Shown here: positions 58,011-64,000 of the stretch, in pieces
Numbering within the stretch: position 1 is the stretch's first letter
Layout of the letters: each line of letters begins with the position of its first letter
Source: DASUPK01 sp963747425
Lineage (GTDB): Bacteria > Actinomycetota > Thermoleophilia > Solirubrobacterales > 70-9
Reading direction: 5' to 3'
Assembly (NCBI GenBank): GCA_963747425.1
Contig: CAVVFJ010000008.1
Span: 310,001-374,000, forward strand
DNA: 64,000 bases
Made by a program: the position numbers and the translations under genes
The notes under the pieces: generated by a model
Databases searched by the model: none
Seen by the model: the letters and a program-made list of their open reading frames with translations, nothing else
What the model was told of the DNA's origin: nothing

Positions 58011-59416
58011 CCGACGGCGGCGGGTTGCGCTACGAGCGGGAAGGACACCGCGAACGAAGTACCGCGACCCGGCGTGCTCTGCAACTGGATGGTGCCGCCG
58101 TTCGCCTCGACGAAGCCGCGGCAGATTGCAAGCCCCAGGCCGGAACCCTGATGGTTGTCCCGCCCGCGCGAGAAGGGCTCGAAGACCTCCGTCTGACGCC
58201 GCGTTGGGATCCCCGGCCCATGGTCGGTCACCCGGAGTATCACCCGCCCGCTGCCGCTGCCGCCGCTGATGCGCACGGCCTCGTCAGCAGGGGAAAACCG
58301 CACCGCGTTCTCGATCAGGTTCGAGAAGACGCGTTCGAGCTGCGCAGCGTCAGCCTGAATCAGCGGTAGGTCTGCGGGCAGGTCGAACTCGATCGGATGC
58401 TCGCCCCTTCTCCGGAGGACATGGGTGGCGGCGCTGGAGGCGACCTCAGCGAGATCGCACCAGTCCGTGCGCGGATGAATCGCGCCTGCCTCGATACGCG
58501 ACAGATCGAGCAGATCGTCGATCAGGCGCGCCAGCCGAGCCGTCTCGCCTTCGATCGCGTCAAGCAGAGCCCGGCGATCATCCTGCGAGATGTCAGCACG
58601 CAATCCACCTGTCGCCGTGGCGATCGCGGTGAGTGGGGATCGCAGGTCGTGAGATATCGCGTGAAGCAACGCCGTCTTGGTCGCATCGGCGCGCCGTGCC
58701 ACCTCCGCCTCCGCCTGGCGCGCAACCATGGCCTTGCGCTCGAACGCAAGGTCCATCAGTCGGCCCAGGGGCTCGGCCATGCGCTCAAGGTCGCCACGAC
58801 CGATGCCGGCCTCGGGCGATCCGTGCAGCCACCCCGAGCGGGTGCGGGAGCCCAGGCGAACGGCGAGCTCCTGATCGTCATCGGAGTTCGCCGGGCGCAT
58901 CTCGATACGCAGATTGCCGGCGCTTGCGCGGTAAACGCTCTTTTCCATTCCGCCGAGCTCAGACTCCAAGTCTGATTCGAGCACCGCCGATGCGGCCGCG
59001 GCAAGGATTCTTGCCTCCGCTTCGCGCGCGGCTGCCTCGTAGGCGCGCTGCTCCGCCTCGGTGGCGCGTTGGCGCGCCGTCGCGGCCAGCCGTCCGACGA
59101 CGATTGCCACGATCAGAAAGACGATCAGCGCCACCACGTACTCCGAGTCGGCGATCGTCAGTCGGTGCCGCGGCTCGATAAAGAAGTAGTTGAGCGCGAG
59201 AACGCTCAGGAACGCGGTGACCAGGGCCGCGGGCTCGCCACGCCGAACCGCCAGAAGCAGCACCGCCAGCAGGTAGATGACCCCGAGTCCGGTGATCGGG
59301 GCGAGAGCGTCGAGGAGAGCAACCAGACCTGTCGCGGCGGCGACCGCGGCGGTGATCTCGAGAGCAGCGGCAGCTACGGCTCGGCTTGTCGAGTTATCGG
59401 CGCGCGATTTGCGCAC
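58007..59416 (-). CDS. KdpD-like sensor histidine kinase without the KdpD N-domain
   Basis: The 469-residue protein begins with the four-helix DUF4118 membrane domain ('LGVIYLLAVLLLAVRRGEPA', 'VLALNYFFIEPRH') found in KdpD, then a linker/GAF-like region. A HisKA domain follows with 'HAISHDLRSPLTAI' (phospho-His) and an HATPase with 'NLIENAVRFSP', 'DHGPGIP' and 'GSGLGLAICRGF'. The cytoplasmic KdpD and Usp domains that precede DUF4118 in full-length KdpD are absent. GTG 59416 has TAGACT 7 nt upstream. Confidence 0.92.
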   Translation of the reverse strand: MRKSRADNSTSRAVAAAALEITAAVAAATGLVALLDALAPITGLGVIYLLAVLLLAVRRGEPAALVTAFLSVLALNYFFIEPRHRLTIADSEYVVALIVFLIVAIVVGRLAATARQRATEAEQRAYEAAAREAEARILAAAASAVLESDLESELGGMEKSVYRASAGNLRIEMRPANSDDDQELAVRLGSRTRSGWLHGSPEAGIGRGDLERMAEPLGRLMDLAFERKAMVARQAEAEVARRADATKTALLHAISHDLRSPLTAIATATGGLRADISQDDRRALLDAIEGETARLARLIDDLLDLSRIEAGAIHPRTDWCDLAEVASSAATHVLRRRGEHPIEFDLPADLPLIQADAAQLERVFSNLIENAVRFSPADEAVRISGGSGSGRVILRVTDHGPGIPTRRQTEVFEPFSRGRDNHQGSGLGLAICRGFVEANGGTIQLQSTPGRGTSFAVSFPLVAQPAAVG

Positions 59417-59423
59417 GGATCAA

Positions 59424-59429
59424 AGTCTA
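59424..59429 (-). promoter_or_regulatory. Leaderless -10 (TAGACT) for the kinase-regulator-kup operon
   Basis: TAGACT lies 7 nt before GTG 59416, with no Shine-Dalgarno. Confidence 0.45.
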
Positions 59430-59517
59430 GGCCTGGGCATGGACCACCGTTCTCCCTGATAGGCGCTTCCCATGCAAAGCGGCGCTTTCGGTCAATTCTC
59501 GGACAAGAGCGTCGGGG

Positions 59518-59976
59518 CTAAGCAGCTTTCAGGCCGGGGCCGGGGAGGGCCTCGGCGTCGCGCGCGCCGATCTCCTCGCCGCACTTTCCGCAGCGCAGCT
59601 CGAGTGTCGGCTCGCCGCCGCAGCTCTTGTGGCGGATCTCGACGGGCGGGCCCTCCTCCGCCATGTAGCGGTCCCCCCACTCGCGGAGCGCCATCAGCAC
59701 GGGGTAGAGGTCCAGGCCCATCTCGGTGAGCCGGTAGCGGTCGCGGGTGCGGACCGCGTCCTTGTAGGGCTCGCGGCGCAGGACGCCGGCATCTACCAGC
59801 CGGCCGAGCCGCTCGGAGAGCAGCGAGCGGGAGATGCCGAGGATCGACTGGAAGTCCTCGAAGCGCTTGGTCCCGGAGAACGCCTGGCGGAGGATCACCA
59901 GCGTCCAGCGGTCGCCCAGCAGGGCGGCCGGCCGGGCGATCGAGCATCTCTCTGTCGCCAGGTCCGAGGCGCGCAT
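59518..59976 (-). CDS. HxlR-family transcriptional regulator with C-terminal zinc ribbon
   Basis: The 152-residue protein has an HxlR winged helix ('CSIARPAALLGDRWTLVILR', 'FEDFQSILGISRSLLSERLG'). A C-terminal extension of about 45 residues holds four cysteine-type ligands in outline ('KSCGGEP...', 'LRCGKCGEEIG'), suggesting zinc binding. The Cys near residue 11 is the conserved one that some HxlR proteins use for sensing. I start at ATG 59976 because TATGCT lies 7 nt upstream; the earlier ATG 59988 sits inside that hexamer. It is divergent from the tautomerase-alcohol dehydrogenase pair, its likely target. Confidence 0.88.
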   Translation of the reverse strand: MRASDLATERCSIARPAALLGDRWTLVILRQAFSGTKRFEDFQSILGISRSLLSERLGRLVDAGVLRREPYKDAVRTRDRYRLTEMGLDLYPVLMALREWGDRYMAEEGPPVEIRHKSCGGEPTLELRCGKCGEEIGARDAEALPGPGLKAA

Positions 59977-59983
59977 CGGGGCC

Positions 59984-59989
59984 AGCATA
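59984..59989 (-). promoter_or_regulatory. Leaderless -10 (TATGCT) for the HxlR regulator
   Basis: TATGCT lies 7 nt before ATG 59976 and excludes ATG 59988 as the start because the two overlap. Confidence 0.45.
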
Positions 59990-60067
59990 GCGAGGCTGCG
60001 TTCGGAATCCGAACCCTATAGCCTGCGTCCAGCTTCTGAACCCAAGGTTCCGCCCAAGGAGGATCTG

Positions 60068-60559
60068 ATGCCGAAGCTCGACCTGACCATTCCCGCGGAG
60101 TCCCTCAGCGACGACGCCAGGCAGGAGCTCGCCCGCGATCTCGGCGCGACGCTGCTGCGCTGGGAGGGAGCACCGGACACCGAGTTCTTCCGCTCCATCA
60201 CCTGGACCCACGTGCACGCGCTGGCTGCGGACGACATCCAGACTCCGGACGGCGTCGCCGAGGCACACGCCGTGATCGACGTCACGGTCCCGAGCGGCGC
60301 CCTCAGCGAGCGGCGCAAGGCCGGGCTGGTCGAGGACGCCACCAAGCTGGTCCTCGACGCGACCGGCTGGGGCCCCGACGCGGGCGTCCGGGTCTGGACG
60401 CTGATCCACGAGGTGCCTGACGGCAACTGGGGCGCCGCGGGGCAGGTCGTCCGCTTCGACCAGCTCCGCGAGGCGGCCAAGGCCGAGCGAGAGGACGAAG
60501 GCTCTGGCAAGGAGAAGGTCCCGGCGGCCGCCACCGGCAACCAGGAGGTCCCCGCATGA
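60068..60559 (+). CDS. Tautomerase-superfamily-like protein
   Basis: The 163-residue protein begins Met-Pro, so a catalytic N-terminal proline would be exposed. It contains two beta-alpha-beta units ('PKLDLTIPAESLSDDARQEL' and 'VIDVTVPSGALSERRKAGLV'), like the fused members of the 4-oxalocrotonate tautomerase superfamily. The C-terminus is a charged low-complexity tail. The Shine-Dalgarno AAGGAGG lies 5 nt before ATG 60068. Its stop overlaps the next ATG (ATGA), coupling it to the alcohol dehydrogenase. Confidence 0.78.
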   Translation: MPKLDLTIPAESLSDDARQELARDLGATLLRWEGAPDTEFFRSITWTHVHALAADDIQTPDGVAEAHAVIDVTVPSGALSERRKAGLVEDATKLVLDATGWGPDAGVRVWTLIHEVPDGNWGAAGQVVRFDQLREAAKAEREDEGSGKEKVPAAATGNQEVPA

Positions 60560-61572
60560 GGCAGCTCGAGTTCCTCGAGAAGGGCAAGCTCGAATGGCGC
60601 GAGGCGCCCGATCCGAGGCTCGAAGGCGACGGCGAGGCGCTCGTCAGTCCGGTCGCCCTGGCGACCTGCGACATCGACGTTGCCTTCGTGCAGGGTCGCT
60701 TCCCGGCCGAGTCGTTCTCGTTCGGGCATGAGTGCGTCGCGGAGGTGACCGAGGTCGGCGACTCCGTCAAGTCGGTCGAGCCGGGTGACCTGGTCAGCGT
60801 GCCCTTCCAGATCTCCTGCGGGGAATGCGACGCGTGCCGCGCCGGCAGGAGCGGGAACTGCGATTCGGTGCCGAGGCTCTCCACCTACGGGCTCCCGATC
60901 GGAGACGACTACGGCGGCTTCGCCAGCGACTCGGTGAGGGTCCCCTACCCGGACGCGATGCTGGTCCCGATTCCCGACGGCATCAGCCCCACGACCGTGG
61001 CCAGCCTCTCGGACAACATCCCCGACGCCTGGCGGTGCGTGGCTCCTCCGCTCATGGAGCGACCCGGCGCGCCGGTGCTGATCGCAATGGGAGCCGGCTC
61101 GATCGCGCTCTACTCGGTCGCGATCGCCCTCGCCCTCGGAGCCGAGAGGGTCGACGTCGTTGGCGGAACCTCACGCGACCGAGAGCTGGCGGCGAAGCTG
61201 GGCGCGAACGTTCTGGACGAGGAGTTCCCGCACCGGGTGGGCTTCTATCCGATCACGGTCGATGCCAGCGCCGACCCCGACGGAATCGCCTGCGTCCTGC
61301 GTTCGACCGACGCCGATGGCTACTCGACCAGCATCGGCATCTACCTCGCGCCCACGCCGCTGCCGCTCCTCGACATGTTCACGCAGGGGATCACCTTCGT
61401 GACCGGGCGCCCCCACGTGCGGACGCTGATGCCCGACGTGCTGGAGCTGATCCGCGAGGGCAAGTTCGATCCGGACCCGATGACCGTGAACAGGGTCGCC
61501 TGGGATGACGCGGCCGAGGCGCTCTCGGACCTGCGCGCGAAGACCGTGGTGTTACGCGAGGGTGCCGCGTAA
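60556..61572 (+). CDS. Zinc-dependent alcohol dehydrogenase (MDR family)
   Basis: The 338-residue protein has catalytic-zinc ligands in 'ATCDIDVAF' (Cys) and 'FGHECVAEV' (GHE), a structural zinc lobe 'CGECDACRAGRSGNC' with four Cys, and a Rossmann domain 'VLIAMGAGSIALYSVAIALA'. The usual GxGxxG is degenerate (GAGSIA), so the cofactor preference is unclear. It is co-translated with the tautomerase; the two may act on the same metabolite. Confidence 0.88.
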   Translation: MRQLEFLEKGKLEWREAPDPRLEGDGEALVSPVALATCDIDVAFVQGRFPAESFSFGHECVAEVTEVGDSVKSVEPGDLVSVPFQISCGECDACRAGRSGNCDSVPRLSTYGLPIGDDYGGFASDSVRVPYPDAMLVPIPDGISPTTVASLSDNIPDAWRCVAPPLMERPGAPVLIAMGAGSIALYSVAIALALGAERVDVVGGTSRDRELAAKLGANVLDEEFPHRVGFYPITVDASADPDGIACVLRSTDADGYSTSIGIYLAPTPLPLLDMFTQGITFVTGRPHVRTLMPDVLELIREGKFDPDPMTVNRVAWDDAAEALSDLRAKTVVLREGAA

Positions 61573-61595
61573 AGCGGCAACCCGTTTCATGTCGC

Positions 61596-62810
61596 CTAGG
61601 TGCCGCCGGGAGTGACGCCGCCGGTGCTGCCGGAGGAGGTCTTGGCGCCGACCGGCGGCCGCAGGGGCGCGATCGCAGGCTGCTGCAAGAAGAGCCGCAT
61701 CCCGTCCTCGGCGGCGAAGAGGAAGAACGCCCCAACCCCCTGCTTGAGCGCCGGCGGCACGCAGGAGGCCGCCAGGGCGGCGGAGGTGCTGAGGATCGCC
61801 TGGCTGGCGCTGGCCTGAGGACTGTCGGTGAAGGAGATCTCCATCGCGAGGTTGCTCAGCTGCGGCTTCGCCTTCTTCTTCAGCGGCTGCCGGACGGTCT
61901 TCTTGACCTTCTTCCTCTTGCCCTTGACCCGCACCTTCTTGGTGATGAACTTGAAGCTGTACTGGAGGCGCAGTGCCTTGGCGCGGGCGCCAAAGGCCGC
62001 GCCGCCGCCGTTCGCGCAGGCGTCCTGGGTCTGCACGCTCTGCGGCCCGAGCTTTCGCGAGCCGAGTCGCAGGTTCTTCTTGTTGAGGTCCTGCGCGAGC
62101 TGGCCGTAGTTCCAGCCGGCGACGTCCTGCGGTGCGAGGCCCGTGCGCTTAGGGGCGCCTACGGAATTTGCGGCGGCGGTCGACGCCAGGCCGAAGTCCC
62201 ACACCTTGACCCTCGGGAAGGCCCTAGCGAAGTTGTTGGTCCATGGGGCCCGCGCGGGGTCCGTCACCCGGCCGCTGTTCCAGTCGTCCTGCTCGAGGTC
62301 CGTGAGCACGGCGAAGACGTTGGGATCGTCGATCCCCGTGTACGCGTAGCCGGCCTGGGTCGGGTCGTAGCTCATCCCGTTGAGGTCGATGATCCGGTTG
62401 CAGGGAAAGGTTGCGCGCAGGGTGCTGGCGAGGCCGGTGGCCACGGCGTCGGTCATCGCCGGGAACTGGCCGCTGCCCGTGAAGCGGCTGTTGAGGACGA
62501 AGATGTCCTGCGGGCGGACGTATGGGGCAAGGCCCCCGTGGCCCGGGTCCGTGTTGAACTGCGTCCAGGAGTTGACGTTTCCCTCGGTGTTGATCCGGAT
62601 CATCATCGTGAACCGGGTCGCGGCGGGGCCCTCGGGGGCGAGGCCATAGGGAAGGGCAGGGCACACTGCGGACGCCTTGGCGGCCGCTGCGCGGTCCGCG
62701 GGTCGCCCGGCGATCAGCAGCAACGCGAGCAGCGCGGCGGCCGCGATCAGCGTGATCGCGCGGCGGGCGCGCTGCGCGCTCCCATACGGGTGTGTGGCGG
62801 CTCCTGCCAT
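61596..62810 (-). CDS. Secreted protein of unknown function with lysine-rich insert
   Basis: The 404-residue protein has an N-terminal signal ('AITLIAAAALLALLLIAGRPA') followed by an Ala-rich stretch. An extracellular domain follows, with 'TRFTMMIRINTEGNVNSW', 'DLNGMSYDPTQAGYAYTGI' and cysteines at about 50, 135, 265 and 345. A strongly basic insert (KKVRVKGKRKKVKKTV region, about 290-320) and a Gly/Ser/Thr-rich end follow. I do not recognise the family. No clear promoter or ribosome site was found upstream. Confidence 0.65.
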   Translation of the reverse strand: MAGAATHPYGSAQRARRAITLIAAAALLALLLIAGRPADRAAAAKASAVCPALPYGLAPEGPAATRFTMMIRINTEGNVNSWTQFNTDPGHGGLAPYVRPQDIFVLNSRFTGSGQFPAMTDAVATGLASTLRATFPCNRIIDLNGMSYDPTQAGYAYTGIDDPNVFAVLTDLEQDDWNSGRVTDPARAPWTNNFARAFPRVKVWDFGLASTAAANSVGAPKRTGLAPQDVAGWNYGQLAQDLNKKNLRLGSRKLGPQSVQTQDACANGGGAAFGARAKALRLQYSFKFITKKVRVKGKRKKVKKTVRQPLKKKAKPQLSNLAMEISFTDSPQASASQAILSTSAALAASCVPPALKQGVGAFFLFAAEDGMRLFLQQPAIAPLRPPVGAKTSSGSTGGVTPGGT

Positions 62811-62913
62811 AGGGGACCGGAACGAAACGGGTCGCGTCTATCGGCGCGCCCTCGCATCAACGTAACGACGCTCTCCCCCTGAACACGCGATCCTTGTTGC
62901 AGTTGTGCAGGGG

Positions 62914-64000
62914 TTACGTCAGGGCGCGGTTCACCAGCGCTCCGAAGCTCTCGATCGCCGCGGCGAGGTCCCCCTCGGAGGTGTCCTCCCCGAGCGCGTG
63001 GCTGATCCCACCGATCGACGGCGAGAAGATCATCGCAGTCGGCATGTGCGGCGCCATCGAGGCGGCGTCGTGGAGCGCTCCACTGGGAAGCTCGAAGGCG
63101 GTGCCGGTGACGTCCTCGCAGGCCTGGCGCGCCAGCGCGACCAGCTCCGGGTCGAATGCGATCGGGTCGATCCTCCAGATCGGCTCCTCGCTCGTCTCAC
63201 AGCCGCGCTCCGCTGCGCACTCCGCCACCGCCGCGCGGGTGGAGGCGAGCATCTGCGCCAGCGACCCGGCGTCGCGGTGGCGGAGGTCCACCTGCATGGA
63301 AGCCGCCCCAGCTACCGCGGTGACGATTCCGGGCTCGTAGGTCACGACGCCGACAGTCCCAACGCCGCGCTGATCGCGGGCGATCTCCTCGATGCGCAGC
63401 GTTGCCGCAGCCGCGGCAAGCCCTGCGTCGTGGCGGGCGTCCATCGGCGTCGTGCCGGCGTGGGCGGCTTGGCCCTGGATCACGAAGCGATGACGCTCGA
63501 CGCCGGCGCAGCCGCTCACCGCCGCGGCCCTGATGCCCTCGGCTTCGAGGACCGGTCCCTGCTCGATGTGCAGCTCGAGGTATGAGCCGATTCGCTCCAG
63601 CCGCGAGCGGCACTCGAGGACCCGCTCCAGGTCGATCCCGTTCTCGGCGAGCACGCCAGGAGCGCGTAGACCATCGGAATCCCGTGCGTTGGCCAGCTCG
63701 GCCGGGTCGAGCGTTCCGGCGGCCGCCGAGCTGCCGAACAGGCTGCGCCCGAAGCGCGCCCCCTCCTCATCGGCCCAGTCCACCAGGGCGAGGGTGCGGG
63801 GCGGTGTCTCTCCCGTGCCCGCCCAGGCCCGCAGGACACCGAGCGCTCCCATCATCCCGAGAGCGCCGTCGAGCCAGCCCCCGTTCGGCACGGAGTCGAG
63901 GTGGGAGCCGACCGCGAGCGCCGGCTCGGCCTCCCCCGGCAGGTATGTCCAGGCGTTGCCCGCCTCGTCGACCTCGGGCTCGAGCCCGATCTCGGCGAGC
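62914..64000 (-). CDS. M20-family amidohydrolase (hydantoinase/carbamoylase type), 5' end beyond window
   Basis: About 362 residues are visible; the N-terminus lies past position 64000. The sequence shows 'VGSHLDSVPNGGWLDGALG' (metal ligand His and Asp), 'DWADEEGARFG' (catalytic Glu pair), 'YLELHIEQGPVLE', 'GQAAHAGTTPMDAR' of the dimerisation domain, and 'PSGALHDAASMA' with the last ligand His. These match N-carbamoyl-amino-acid hydrolases, beta-ureidopropionases and allantoate amidohydrolases; the exact substrate cannot be chosen. Confidence 0.92.
   Translation of the reverse strand, partial: LAEIGLEPEVDEAGNAWTYLPGEAEPALAVGSHLDSVPNGGWLDGALGMMGALGVLRAWAGTGETPPRTLALVDWADEEGARFGRSLFGSSAAAGTLDPAELANARDSDGLRAPGVLAENGIDLERVLECRSRLERIGSYLELHIEQGPVLEAEGIRAAAVSGCAGVERHRFVIQGQAAHAGTTPMDARHDAGLAAAAATLRIEEIARDQRGVGTVGVVTYEPGIVTAVAGAASMQVDLRHRDAGSLAQMLASTRAAVAECAAERGCETSEEPIWRIDPIAFDPELVALARQACEDVTGTAFELPSGALHDAASMAPHMPTAMIFSPSIGGISHALGEDTSEGDLAAAIESFGALVNRALT

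Overview
The window is a gene-dense, high-GC chromosomal segment, most likely from an actinobacterium and plausibly from class Thermoleophilia (Solirubrobacterales-like). The evidence is the dnaK-grpE-dnaJ-hspR operon with a MerR-type HspR, an actinobacterial-type inositol-phosphate synthase and phosphatidylinositol-phosphate synthase, an F420-type LLM oxidoreductase, frequent GTG and TTG starts, and secreted proteins carrying lysine-rich insertions. The class-level placement is an inference. I see no insertion sequence, prophage, CRISPR array, rRNA or replication origin. No stretch over 300 bases lacks a gene, tRNA or readable signal.

Layout. 1-3.2 kb: the edge of a divergent gene, a LysR regulator, and a purine operon (GYD protein-purD-purE). 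3.2-7.2 kb: a methyltransferase, a crotonase, a three-domain peptidoglycan hydrolase and a TcpC-like membrane protein. 7.3-15.7 kb: heat-shock genes (clpB; dnaK-grpE-dnaJ-hspR) around an NTF2-like protein and a class-A-like serine hydrolase. 15.7-18.8 kb: a secreted nuclease-fold protein, nth-cytochrome c, and a decayed alpha/beta hydrolase. 18.8-26.6 kb: a tightly packed plus-strand inositol-lipid cluster (PAP2/AUR1-like, membrane protein, PAP2/AUR1-like, PIP synthase, Ino1, PimA-like glycosyltransferase fused to a PHP phosphoesterase), followed by a degenerate uracil-DNA-glycosylase homologue. 26.9-28.9 kb: a marR/MFS divergent pair with readable operators; the MFS gene is frameshifted. 29-37.6 kb: LLM oxidoreductase, RlmCD-like methyltransferase, M3-like peptidase, helical proteins, argF, tRNA-Glu, SQR-like flavoprotein and lgt. 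37.6-46.7 kb: SDR, ATP-grasp protein, secreted hydrolase, tRNA-Val, FtsH-like protease, small proteins, FAH-family hydrolase, cold-shock protein and tRNA-Asp. 46.8-55.1 kb: GT87-like protein, tandem S51 peptidases, ferritin, an enolase-like gene with four frameshifts, a flavoprotein and an S15-like peptidase. 55.1-59.4 kb: a KdpD/KdpE-like two-component system directly upstream of a Kup potassium transporter. 59.5-64 kb: HxlR regulator, tautomerase, zinc alcohol dehydrogenase, a secreted protein, and the end of an M20 amidohydrolase cut by the window.

Two patterns run through the whole window. First, many genes without a Shine-Dalgarno have a TAnnnT hexamer 6-11 nt upstream of the start codon, the expected signature of leaderless promoters; it helps choose several starts. 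Second, four genes carry frameshifts, four of the shifts in one gene, which could be real decay or sequencing error. The strongest biological lead is the inositol-lipid cluster, where the GT4-PHP fusion is a candidate for the unassigned dephosphorylation step between PIP and mannosylated PI.
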